NCBI RefSeq assembly: GCF_019891395.1 | Contig: NZ_CP078143.1 | Coordinates: 1,216,001 to 1,280,000 of the forward strand | Reading direction: 5' to 3' | DNA length: 64,000 bases | From: Nitratireductor kimnyeongensis | GTDB lineage: Bacteria > Pseudomonadota > Alphaproteobacteria > Rhizobiales > Rhizobiaceae | Shown here: positions 47,467 to 55,189 of the stretch, piece by piece | How positions within the stretch are numbered: the stretch's first letter is position 1 | Layout of the letters: each line of letters starts with the position of its first letter | Notes under the pieces: generated by a model | The model's input: the letters and a program-made list of their open reading frames with translations, nothing else | Told to the model about the DNA's origin: nothing | Databases searched by the model: none | Made by a program: the position numbers and the translations under genes

Positions 47467-48348
47467 ATGAATTGGGACGATGTGCGCGTTTTTCTGGCGG
47501 TTGCCCGGGCGGGGCAAATTCTCGGTGCTGCCAAGAGGCTCGGCCTCAATCACGCAACTGTCTCGCGTCGGGTCGCCGCACTTGAGAATTCCATAGGCGC
47601 GAAACTGTTTCACCGGCTGACGACGGGAACCGAACTCACCGCGGCGGGCGAGCAGTTGCAGGCCACCGCAGAGCGCATGGAAGCCGATATGATCGCTGCT
47701 CGGGCGGACATCGCCGGAGAGAGTGAAGACGTGTCGGGAATTGTGCGGGTTGGCGCGCCCGACGGGTTTGGTGTCGCGTTTCTCGCATCCCGGCTTGGAG
47801 CACTTGCCGAGCGGTATCCAGGCCTCTCCGTCCAGCTTGTGCCCGTCCCCCGTTCCTTTTCGCTTTCACGCCGTGAAGCCGATATCGCCGTTACGGTCGA
47901 CCGGCCAACCGAAGGGCGGCTGGTGGCGGCCAAGCTGGTCGATTACACGCTGGGCCCGTACGCTTCTCGCAGCTATGCTGAAAAACACGGCCTGCCGGAA
48001 TCCAGAAGCGACCTTGGTCGTCACCGCCTGGTCGGGTATGTGCCCGATCTCGTGTTTAGCCCGACGCTCGACTACGCTGCGGAGATTTCGGAAAACTGGA
48101 ATGCCACATTTGCCGTTTCTTCAGCCATGGGCCAGGTGGAGGCCGTGCGATCGGGTGCCGGCATCGGCATACTTCACAAATTCATCGCGCGTGAGCATGA
48201 TGACCTGATCGCGCTCAATCTGGGCAATCCGATCCGCCGCAGTTACTGGACGGTCTATCACGAATCCATGCGTCCCATGCGCCGGATCCAGGTTGCATCG
48301 GCCTTTATCGGCGAACTGGTGGAGAAGGAAAGACATCTCTTTTGCTGA
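47467..48348 (+). CDS. LysR family transcriptional regulator
   Basis: A 293-residue regulator. The N-terminal helix-turn-helix is MNWDDVRVFLAVARAGQI through NHATVSRRVAALENSIGAKLFHR. The C-terminal effector domain has GAPDGFGVAFLASRLG and the second lobe QVEAVRSGAGIGILHKF. ATG 47467 follows GGGAGG; the frame is open to 47323 but that part overlaps the mmsA start region. Divergent from mmsA, it is the likely regulator of that gene, perhaps responding to a valine-pathway intermediate. The effector is unknown. Confidence 0.9.
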   Translation: MNWDDVRVFLAVARAGQILGAAKRLGLNHATVSRRVAALENSIGAKLFHRLTTGTELTAAGEQLQATAERMEADMIAARADIAGESEDVSGIVRVGAPDGFGVAFLASRLGALAERYPGLSVQLVPVPRSFSLSRREADIAVTVDRPTEGRLVAAKLVDYTLGPYASRSYAEKHGLPESRSDLGRHRLVGYVPDLVFSPTLDYAAEISENWNATFAVSSAMGQVEAVRSGAGIGILHKFIAREHDDLIALNLGNPIRRSYWTVYHESMRPMRRIQVASAFIGELVEKERHLFC

Positions 48349-48423
48349 GCCGGTCGTTTTACTTTCGTTAAAGTCTTGCCATGAGAACGGAAGGGGATAC
48401 CGGTTCACAAGGGGGATTCATCG

Positions 48424-49986
48424 ATGGCACACCGCATTCTCGCAGGAGCAGCCGCGCTGGCCTTGCTTGCCGCACCAGCAACCGCCAGGGCCAGCGACCT
48501 CCCGCCACCTGCACAGACAGCGGGCATTGCCATACCGGAAGGGCAGATCGACAAAGCGGTAGAAGCTCTCGACGGCTTGATCGAACAGGCCATGAAGGAG
48601 ACCGGGGTTCCCGGCCTTGCCGTCGCAGTGGTGCGCAAGGATAAGGTTCTGTTTGCCAAAGGCTATGGCGTGCGCAAGGCGGGAGAGAAGGACGCTGTCG
48701 ACACGGACACGGTCTTTCAGCTCGCATCGCTTTCCAAGTCCGTAGGCGCAACCGTGGTTGCAAATCAGGTGGGCAAGGGTCTCGTCCACTGGGACACGCC
48801 GATGTCGGCCATCCTGCCCTGGTTCAAGCTGTCCAATCCTGACAGCACGGCGCTCCTCACCGTGGGCGATCTTTATGCGCACCGCTCGGGCCTGCCGGAT
48901 CACGCAGGCGACGATCTTGAAGATCTGGGCTATCCGCAGAAGATCATTCTGGAACAGCTGCGCTATCTGGAAACCGGCGCACTCCGCCTCCAATACGCGT
49001 ATACGAATTTCGGGCTGACGGCTGCAGCCGAAGCCGTGGCCGGCGTGGCCGGCAAAGACTGGGCGACGCTGAGCGAAGACGCGATCTACAAGCCGCTGGG
49101 CATGGAGCACACTTCTTCAAGGCTGAGCGATTTTCTGGCGCGCGACAACCGCGTCTACAACCACGTGCGCAAGGGCAAAACCTGGGAGGTGCGTTTCCAG
49201 CGCGATCCCGATCCGCAGTCACCGGCCGGCGGTGTGAGCGCCAGTGTGAACGACATGGCCAAATGGATGCGCATGGTGCTCGGCGATGGCGCGTATAAGG
49301 GCGAGCAGATCGTGGACGCAGCAGCACTTCTGCCGGCACTCAGCCCGCAGGCAGTGTCGGGCCACCCCGCCACGCCCGCTGCCCGCGCAGGTTTTTACGG
49401 CTACGGCTTCGGGGTGAGCGTCTCGCCTGCAGGCCGCGTGATGCTGAGCCATTCGGGCGCCTTTGCGCTGGGTGCCGCCACCAATTACATCATGATCCCG
49501 TCGGCCGATGTCGGCATTGTGGTCCTGACAAACGCACAGCCAATCGGACTTGCCGAAGGCATCTCCATGAGCTTCATGGATCTTGTACAGTTTGGCGAGA
49601 TCCAGCGCGACTGGCTGGCCATGTATCCCGTGCTCTTCGGCCCAATGCTGGACCCGGTGGGAAAACTTGCCGGACAGGAAGCGCCGAAGGACGCAAAGCC
49701 GGCACGCGAACTCGCGGACTACACCGGCACCTTTACCAATGATTATTTCGGCAATCTCGTTGTCGAAGAAACCGAAGGCGGCCTCACCATGACCGTGGAA
49801 GGCACACCCAGCACCTTCCAGCTCGAACACTGGACGGGCGACGAGTTCGTCTTTGACCCGCTGAACGAGAACGCCATGCCGGGATCGGTTTCATCGGTTC
49901 CGTTTTCGATCGATGGCGCGTTGGCCAATGAGGTGCGTGTGGAATATTTCAACGCGTACAATGACGGAACCTTCGTCCGGCAGTAA
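48424..49986 (+). CDS. Serine hydrolase, class C beta-lactamase-like
   Basis: A 520-residue exported protein of the beta-lactamase/DD-peptidase-like superfamily (PF00144). Signal peptide MAHRILAGAAALALLAAPATARA. The catalytic SxxK is S102-L-S-K105, the Tyr motif YTN is at 193-195, and the third motif is HSGAF near 342. The last 100 residues resemble the DUF3471 domain often found after such hydrolases. Family members include esterases, peptidases and D-aminopeptidases; the substrate cannot be stated, and true beta-lactamase activity is unlikely from length and motifs. Single transcription unit after the LysR gene. Confidence 0.87.
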   Translation: MAHRILAGAAALALLAAPATARASDLPPPAQTAGIAIPEGQIDKAVEALDGLIEQAMKETGVPGLAVAVVRKDKVLFAKGYGVRKAGEKDAVDTDTVFQLASLSKSVGATVVANQVGKGLVHWDTPMSAILPWFKLSNPDSTALLTVGDLYAHRSGLPDHAGDDLEDLGYPQKIILEQLRYLETGALRLQYAYTNFGLTAAAEAVAGVAGKDWATLSEDAIYKPLGMEHTSSRLSDFLARDNRVYNHVRKGKTWEVRFQRDPDPQSPAGGVSASVNDMAKWMRMVLGDGAYKGEQIVDAAALLPALSPQAVSGHPATPAARAGFYGYGFGVSVSPAGRVMLSHSGAFALGAATNYIMIPSADVGIVVLTNAQPIGLAEGISMSFMDLVQFGEIQRDWLAMYPVLFGPMLDPVGKLAGQEAPKDAKPARELADYTGTFTNDYFGNLVVEETEGGLTMTVEGTPSTFQLEHWTGDEFVFDPLNENAMPGSVSSVPFSIDGALANEVRVEYFNAYNDGTFVRQ

Positions 49987-50066
49987 TCCGGACGAACGGG
50001 CTGAGGAACCTCGCCCCCCGGTGCGAGTTGAAAGGACATCCGGATCGGAGAAGGGAGCCCAGATCC

Positions 50067-50516
50067 ATGTCCTATGGCCGGTTTGCCGCGATGATCGGAA
50101 CGTCGACGATCGTCATGCTTGGTCTGATGTATCTCAATACATATGCGTTCGATCACATATTCTGGAGCGAAACACGGGCCTGGATGGCACTGCTGATGGG
50201 GGCGACCATGGCTCTCGTCATGCTCGGCTTCATGTGGAGCATGTATCAAAACTCCGCAGCCAATCTTGCCTTCGTCGCGGGTTCCGTCATCGTGTTTGCA
50301 CTATCGCTTTGGCTGGTGCGCAACCAGACGACCGTGGATGACGTTGACTACATGAAGGCGATGATCCCACACCACTCAATCGCCATCCTCACCAGCAGGC
50401 GCGCCAATATTTCAGACCCGCGCGTGCGGGAACTGGCTGACGAGATCATCGATGCTCAATTGCGTGAGATCGATGAGATGAAGAGCCTGATCACCGATCT
50501 CGAACAGGAAAACTGA
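50067..50516 (+). CDS. DUF305 domain-containing membrane protein
   Basis: A 149-residue protein with three hydrophobic helices (about 6-24, 38-58 and 64-82), followed by a soluble helical segment with DVDYMKAMIPHHSIAILTSRRANI, the DUF305 signature MIPHH. In known DUF305 proteins this His-rich region may bind metal such as copper; that is not established here. The membrane form differs from secreted DUF305 proteins that have only a signal peptide. ATG 50067 follows GAAGGGAG. No metal-resistance genes are adjacent. Confidence 0.83.
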   Translation: MSYGRFAAMIGTSTIVMLGLMYLNTYAFDHIFWSETRAWMALLMGATMALVMLGFMWSMYQNSAANLAFVAGSVIVFALSLWLVRNQTTVDDVDYMKAMIPHHSIAILTSRRANISDPRVRELADEIIDAQLREIDEMKSLITDLEQEN

Positions 50517-50633
50517 ACCGGCGCCACAGCGCGGCCTGCTGACCATTCATTCAAGAGAGTGGCCAAGATCGCATGGTTGGAGTAAGGGACGCGCTGTCGA
50601 TATGCCGGAACCCCGGCTTCAGAAAGGCGCGAT

Positions 50634-50936
50634 ATGTCCGACAGCGATGACGATTATGTGTATGACGAGGTAACCGGCGAGTGGATGCCGGCTTCGGAAA
50701 TGAAAGCGCTTGAGGCGCAGCGCGGCGCGGTCGTCGACGCTGAAGGCAATCCGCTGGCGGATGGCGATTCCGTGACGCTGATCAAGGATTTGAAGGTCAA
50801 GGGCGCGGGCCAGACGCTGAAACGCGGAACGGTGATCAAGACGATCCGCCTGACGGACAACAAGGATGAGATCGACTGCCGTCATGAAGGCATCAAGGGT
50901 CTCGTTCTGCGCACGGAATTCGTTCGCAAGCGCTAG
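50634..50936 (+). CDS. PhnA/YjdM-like protein lacking the zinc ribbon
   Basis: A 100-residue protein. The C-terminal 65 residues (VDAEGNPLADGDSVTLIKDLKVKG, through GLVLRTEFVRKR) match the PhnA domain of YjdM. The N-terminal zinc-ribbon with CPxC pairs seen in most relatives is missing; here residues 1-32 are acidic and without cysteine. The name alkylphosphonate utilisation protein is historical and no phn genes are nearby, so no phosphonate role is claimed. The ATG at 50634 follows AGAAAGG. Function unknown. Confidence 0.82.
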   Translation: MSDSDDDYVYDEVTGEWMPASEMKALEAQRGAVVDAEGNPLADGDSVTLIKDLKVKGAGQTLKRGTVIKTIRLTDNKDEIDCRHEGIKGLVLRTEFVRKR

Positions 50937-50987
50937 ACCTCCAACGTCTCACCACCGCAAGCGCGACACGATCCACGAAAGCGAGGC

Positions 50988-52154
50988 TTACACGAACGGC
51001 GTCGCCGGATCGTAGCGGCGTGGCAGGAGGCGGTGCAGATAGGCGAGGCCCTCGTCTGACAGTCGGTTTTCATCCGGCTTGAGATAGGTCTCGGGCATGT
51101 GGCGCGTCTTGCCGGCAACGGCGTCGAGATCGACCAGACGGCACACGGTCCTTTCGCCATCGAACTGGAGTGCGACGGATCCATCGCCCTTTTCCACCGA
51201 ACGGACAGCGAAAGCGCCGGCCTCGAAAGCCTCTCGCGCGTCGGTCTCGCTGATCGTGGCGATGTTGCCGCGCGGCAGATAGCCGAACGTGTCGACGCGG
51301 GCGCGCTGGCCCGCGAGATCCTCGGCCAGAATGCGCTCGATCGCCTGTCCAAGATCGCTGCCGGAGAGCTTGAGATTGCCGTGGGCATCGCGCTCCTGCA
51401 TCTCGGCGGGCACGAGCGTTTCAACGAGCGATCGACCGTCGGCATCGGAGACACCCTCCGACATGGCCACGACACAGCGCCCGTGGCGGGCGACAGTCGC
51501 CTTGACATCCTCGATGAAGCGGGCGCGTTCGAAGGCGCGCTCAGGCACATAGACGAGATGCGGGCCGCTTTCCTCATCGAGCGCCCAGGCGGCAGCGGCT
51601 GCCGTGAGAAAGCCTGCATGGCGACCCATCACGATGCCGACATAGACACCCGGCAGAGCGCGGAAATCGAGATCGATGCTCAGGAAGGCGCCGGCCACCA
51701 TTTCACCGGCCGAGATGAAGCCCGGCGTGTGGTCGTTTTCCATCAAATCGTTGTCGATGGTCTTTGGCGCGTGCATGAAGGTCATGCCACCGCCGGAAGC
51801 ATCGCGGAGAATGGCCTGCGTGCCGGACGTGTCGTTGCCGCCGATATTGATGAAGGCGTCGGCGCCGACGTCCTTCAGGCCTTTCATGATCTCTTCGCAA
51901 TAGGCCGCGTCAGGCTTGTCGCGAGTGGAGCCGAGCACCGCACTCGGCGTGGCGGCGATGCGCAGAAGCTCGGTCTCGGAAAGCTCGGACAGGGTGACGA
52001 AGCGACCGTCGCGGATGCCCCGCACGCCATGCAAAGCACCGAGCACCCGGCAGCCGGGGTAGAGCTTCATGGCTTCCAGCGCAGCGCCGGCAACAGTCTG
52101 GTTGATGACGGCGGTGGGACCGCCGCCCTGGGCGATGACGAAGGTTTCGGCCAC
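50988..52154 (-). CDS. pfp: Pyrophosphate-dependent 6-phosphofructokinase
   Basis: A 388-residue phosphofructokinase. IGGNDTSGTQAIL near residue 103 has the Asp of the GGND motif that favours pyrophosphate over ATP (ATP enzymes have GGDG). PKTIDNDL carries the catalytic Lys-Asp pair, and MGRHAGFLTAAA binds fructose 6-phosphate. The enzyme is reversible, so it can serve glycolysis or gluconeogenesis. PPi use is inferred from motifs. Stands alone, convergent with the PhnA-like gene. Confidence 0.9.
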   Translation of the reverse strand: MAETFVIAQGGGPTAVINQTVAGAALEAMKLYPGCRVLGALHGVRGIRDGRFVTLSELSETELLRIAATPSAVLGSTRDKPDAAYCEEIMKGLKDVGADAFINIGGNDTSGTQAILRDASGGGMTFMHAPKTIDNDLMENDHTPGFISAGEMVAGAFLSIDLDFRALPGVYVGIVMGRHAGFLTAAAAAWALDEESGPHLVYVPERAFERARFIEDVKATVARHGRCVVAMSEGVSDADGRSLVETLVPAEMQERDAHGNLKLSGSDLGQAIERILAEDLAGQRARVDTFGYLPRGNIATISETDAREAFEAGAFAVRSVEKGDGSVALQFDGERTVCRLVDLDAVAGKTRHMPETYLKPDENRLSDEGLAYLHRLLPRRYDPATPFV

Positions 52155-52192
52155 TTCATTCGTCCTTTTGGTATGATGCTAATTTCGACAGA

Positions 52193-52513
52193 TCAATCTG
52201 ACACCAATCCACTCCACCAAGCCATCGAATGATCCCGGCCACGCCATGGTTTGCCGCGACCGTCAAAATCGGCTTCGAAGGTGAAAACGATCCGCTCGGA
52301 ATGTGCAGCATCCGTTTCCTCTTTGCGCCAGTCCAGAACCTTCCCGCCAATGTAGGAGCTATCTTGCTTGGTTTGGTGAAAATAAGCGCGGCCACCTTTC
52401 AGGCATTCTGCTTCATCAGGCTTGAGGTCCCAATAGCCGCTTTCATAGATCGGCATTTTGAGAACTGACATATTCTCATCAATCTTGCTGATGAAATGCG
52501 CTGCAAACATCAT
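52193..52513 (-). CDS. Hypothetical small protein
   Basis: A 106-residue protein of unknown function. It has no signal peptide or membrane helix and no cysteine motif. Landmarks are KMPIYESGYWDLKPDEAECL, YIGGKVLDW and RIVFTFEADFDGRGKPWRGR, ending MAWWSGLVSD. Its balanced composition with aromatic residues makes it look like a true folded protein. Another frame (52156-52395) overlaps it, but that translation is less protein-like. Start at ATG 52513, near a GGCGGGA sequence. It lies between pfp and the Usp gene on the same strand and may share their message. Confidence 0.6.
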   Translation of the reverse strand: MMFAAHFISKIDENMSVLKMPIYESGYWDLKPDEAECLKGGRAYFHQTKQDSSYIGGKVLDWRKEETDAAHSERIVFTFEADFDGRGKPWRGRDHSMAWWSGLVSD

Positions 52514-52541
52514 TCCCGCCCGCTATGGTTGAATTTCAACC

Positions 52542-53396
52542 CTAACGATAAAGCATTACAGGTATCAGACAAGCTCTCAGCATCGCCTCCGTCGTGGACC
52601 CGATGATCAGGCTGCGGATGCGCGAGTGGCCATAGGCGCCCATGACGAGCAGACCGAAATTCTCGTTCTCGACACGCTCGGAGATGACCGTCTCGGGCTG
52701 GCCGGGCAGCACCTCGCTTGTCGCCTCGATACCGCCGCCGCGCAGCACCGCTTCGGCATCGGCGAGACGATTGCGCGCCTCGCTGGTGTCGCTTCCCACC
52801 GTGAGAAGCTTGACAGAGAGGTCGGCAAAGAGCGGTGAGCGCGCCATGGCGTCCACCGCCTTCATGCTGCTTGCGCCGCCGTCATAGGCGACGAGCACCT
52901 TTTCGATCGGCTTGAAGGCGCGGTTGGCGACGAAGACTGGGCGATGGCTCGAGCGCACCACGCGCTCGAGATTGGAGCCGAGGTGGAGTTTTGCAAAATC
53001 TGCCGCCTCGCCGCGCTTGCCGATCACCAGAAGGTCGGAATCCTCCTCCACTTCGGCCACCGTCTCGACCACATCGCCATGGCGAATGCGGCCCGAGACC
53101 TTTTCGATGCCGGCGGCGCGCACGGCAGCCTCGCCATCTTCGAGGATGGCACGGCCGCGCTTCATGGCAAGGCGCGCGCGCTGCTCGTCAAGCTCGGACA
53201 GCTCCTTCAGAAGCGATGACCGCGCGCCAAGCGCGATGTTACCGGAGAGATCGGACGGGGCGCTGCCCGTCTCACGGCGACCAAGCACATGGAGAAGCTC
53301 CACGGAGGCTTCGAGCCTGCCGGCGATCCATGCCGCGTGTTCGCACACGCTCTGCGCATAGATGGAGCCATCGATGAATGCGGTGATCTTTGACAT
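52542..53396 (-). CDS. Universal stress protein, two UspA domains
   Basis: A 284-residue tandem UspA protein. Domain 1 (about 1-140) starts MSKITAFIDGSIYAQSV and ends with the LLVIGKRGEAADFAKLHLGSNLERVVRSS nucleotide-binding stretch. Domain 2 (about 155-284) starts KVLVAYDGGASSMKAV and ends LLVMGAYGHSRIRSLIIGSTTEAML with the G-2x-G-9x-G(S/T) ATP-binding signature. ATG 53396 follows GGAGGGG. It lies just downstream of sulP on the same strand; SulP and Usp genes are often neighbours. Likely role is stress adaptation, details unknown. Confidence 0.9.
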   Translation of the reverse strand: MSKITAFIDGSIYAQSVCEHAAWIAGRLEASVELLHVLGRRETGSAPSDLSGNIALGARSSLLKELSELDEQRARLAMKRGRAILEDGEAAVRAAGIEKVSGRIRHGDVVETVAEVEEDSDLLVIGKRGEAADFAKLHLGSNLERVVRSSHRPVFVANRAFKPIEKVLVAYDGGASSMKAVDAMARSPLFADLSVKLLTVGSDTSEARNRLADAEAVLRGGGIEATSEVLPGQPETVISERVENENFGLLVMGAYGHSRIRSLIIGSTTEAMLRACLIPVMLYR

Positions 53397-53481
53397 TGTC
53401 CCCTCCAGTAGCATCGGGCCGAAAAGTGGAACCCGGTTTTCGGGTATACCGATGCTCAATTAAAAATTCAGATCGTCCTTT

Positions 53482-53501
53482 GTGCGTCCAAAAGGACGCA
53501 C
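53482..53501 (-). terminator. Hairpin after sulP, probable terminator
   Basis: Arms GTGCGTCC and GGACGCAC with loop AAAA. Read leftward a T-rich stretch (GAATTTTTAATT) follows 15 bp later. It sits between the sulP stop and the usp start. Terminator function is probable but not certain because the T-run is displaced. Confidence 0.55.
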
Positions 53502-53507
53502 GGCGAT

Positions 53508-55010
53508 CTAATGGCCCATCAGCTTTTCGAGCGCGCCCGGCTTGTCGTGAATGCCAAGCTTGTCGACGATGGTTTCGCTGGCCTCGTTCATGCCGATGAT
53601 TTCCACCTCGGCACCGTCGCGGCGGAATTTGAGCACGATCATGTCCAGTGCGCCAACACTGGAAATGTCCCAGATATGCGCGCGCGAAACATCGATGGTG
53701 ACCTTGTCCAGCCCCTCCTTGAAATCGAAGGCGGCGTTGAAGTCCTCAACGGATGCGAAGAAAAGCTGACCTTCGACGCGGTAGGTGCGCTCGCGCCCGT
53801 CTTCCGACAGGGTGGAGGTGACGCGGAAGATCTGCGCGATCTTGCCCGCGAAGAAGATGCCGGAGAGAAGCACGCCGACCAGCACGCCAATGGCGAGATT
53901 GTGGGTTGCGACCACGCAGACGACCGTGGCGAGCATGACCACGGAAGACGACAGCGGGTGCTCGCGCAGGTTCTTGATCGACGACCATGAGAAGGTGCCG
54001 ATCGAGACCATGATCATGATGGCGACAAGTGCGGGCATCGGGATCTGCCGTACCCATTCACCCAGGATGACGATCATGAACAGGAGAAAGACACCGGCGA
54101 CAAAGCAGGAAAGACGCCCGCGCCCGCCGGATTTCACATTGATCATCGACTGGCCGATCATGGCGCAGCCCGCCATGCCACCGATGAAGCCGGTGGCGGT
54201 GTTGGCAAGGCCCTGTCCGATGCATTCCTGGTTCTTGTCGCTCTGCGTGTCGGTGAGCTCATCAACCAGCGAGGCCGTCATAAGCGATTCCAGAAGCCCG
54301 ACCGCCGCCACTGCCGCCGAATAGGGCAGGATGATCTGCAGCGTTTCCAGATTGAGCGGAATGTCCGGAATGAGGAAGACCGGGAAGGTGGAGGGCAGCT
54401 CGCCCATGTCGCCCACCGTGCGTACATCGAGGCCGAAGGCGATGGACACCGTGGTCAGCACGATGATGCAGATGAGCGGCGACGGGATCGCCTTGGTCAG
54501 ACGCGGAAACAGATAGATGATGGCAAGGCCGGCGGCGACCATCACATAGGTGAGGTTCGGCACGCCGATCAGCTCGGGCAGCTGCGCCATGAAGATCAGG
54601 ATCGCGAGAGCGTTGACAAAGCCGGTCATCACCGAGCGCGAGACGAACCGCATCAGATGGCCGAGCTTCAAGAGCCCCGCCCCGATCTGCAACAGGCCGG
54701 CCAGCACCGTGGCGGCGAGCAGATATTGCAGCCCGTGCTCCTTGACCAACGTGACCATAAGCACGGCGGTGGCGGCGGTCGCCGCCGAGATCATGCCCGG
54801 CCGGCCACCGGCGATGGCCGTGATGACCGCGATGGAGAAGGAGGCGTAGAGCCCGACCTTGGGATCGACACCGGCAATGATGGAAAAGGCGATGGCTTCG
54901 GGGATGAGCGCAAGCGCGACCACGAGGCCGGAGAGGAGATCGGCCCGGACATTGCCGAACCATTCGTCACGGTAATGGGAAAGCGAGAACATGGAACCTT
55001 CAGGAGACAT
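53508..55010 (-). CDS. SulP family inorganic anion transporter
   Basis: A 500-residue transporter with about eleven membrane helices and a C-terminal cytoplasmic STAS domain (from about 390, containing [33 protein letters not shown]). The N-terminal [34 protein letters not shown] is the SulP signature. Substrates of the family include sulfate, bicarbonate and other anions; which one applies is not visible. The ATG at 55010 follows GGGAGG at very short spacing; ATG 54992 ([10 protein letters not shown]) is an alternative. The 5' leader carries a structured RNA candidate that may control translation. Confidence 0.9.
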   Translation of the reverse strand: MSPEGSMFSLSHYRDEWFGNVRADLLSGLVVALALIPEAIAFSIIAGVDPKVGLYASFSIAVITAIAGGRPGMISAATAATAVLMVTLVKEHGLQYLLAATVLAGLLQIGAGLLKLGHLMRFVSRSVMTGFVNALAILIFMAQLPELIGVPNLTYVMVAAGLAIIYLFPRLTKAIPSPLICIIVLTTVSIAFGLDVRTVGDMGELPSTFPVFLIPDIPLNLETLQIILPYSAAVAAVGLLESLMTASLVDELTDTQSDKNQECIGQGLANTATGFIGGMAGCAMIGQSMINVKSGGRGRLSCFVAGVFLLFMIVILGEWVRQIPMPALVAIMIMVSIGTFSWSSIKNLREHPLSSSVVMLATVVCVVATHNLAIGVLVGVLLSGIFFAGKIAQIFRVTSTLSEDGRERTYRVEGQLFFASVEDFNAAFDFKEGLDKVTIDVSRAHIWDISSVGALDMIVLKFRRDGAEVEIIGMNEASETIVDKLGIHDKPGALEKLMGH

Positions 55011-55042
55011 GACCTCCCAACCGCCGACAGGCTTCTGCGGCC

Positions 55043-55125
55043 GGGAAAGACAGAAACGATCGAGGTTGCGCCGGCGGATCAGCGGCCGGCAGAGCCACCC
55101 GGAGTTTCACCGGGTCCTAAGCGGA
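55043..55125 (-). promoter_or_regulatory. Structured 5' leader of sulP, candidate regulatory RNA
   Basis: Read leftward, two tandem hairpins precede sulP. Hairpin 1 has arms ACCCGG and CCGGGT (55097-55115) with loop TGAAACT; hairpin 2 has arms GCCGGC and GCCGGC (55070-55090) with a 9-base loop. The word GCAACC follows at 55064-55069. A segment TTTCCC (55043-55048) can pair with the sulP ribosome-binding site GGGAGG, which would hide it. GGTGAAACTCCGGG and GCAACC recall cobalamin-type riboswitches, but the full cobalamin core is absent. Reported alphaproteobacterial motifs upstream of sulP-type and nhaA genes are possible relatives. Confidence 0.5.
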
Positions 55126-55189
55126 TGCGCGGTGTTTAACCCGGATGATGCTGCGGCGCAACATTGTTCGTCTCCTGAAGACGCTCGCG

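Noticed and set aside
52156..52395. 79-codon leftward frame overlapping the hypothetical gene
   Set aside because: Overlaps a longer and more protein-like frame and abuts the pfp start.
55043..55140. Cobalamin riboswitch
   Set aside because: Only the GGTGAAACTCCGGG-like and GCAACC words are present; the region is too short for the cobalamin core and the usual upstream arms are missing.
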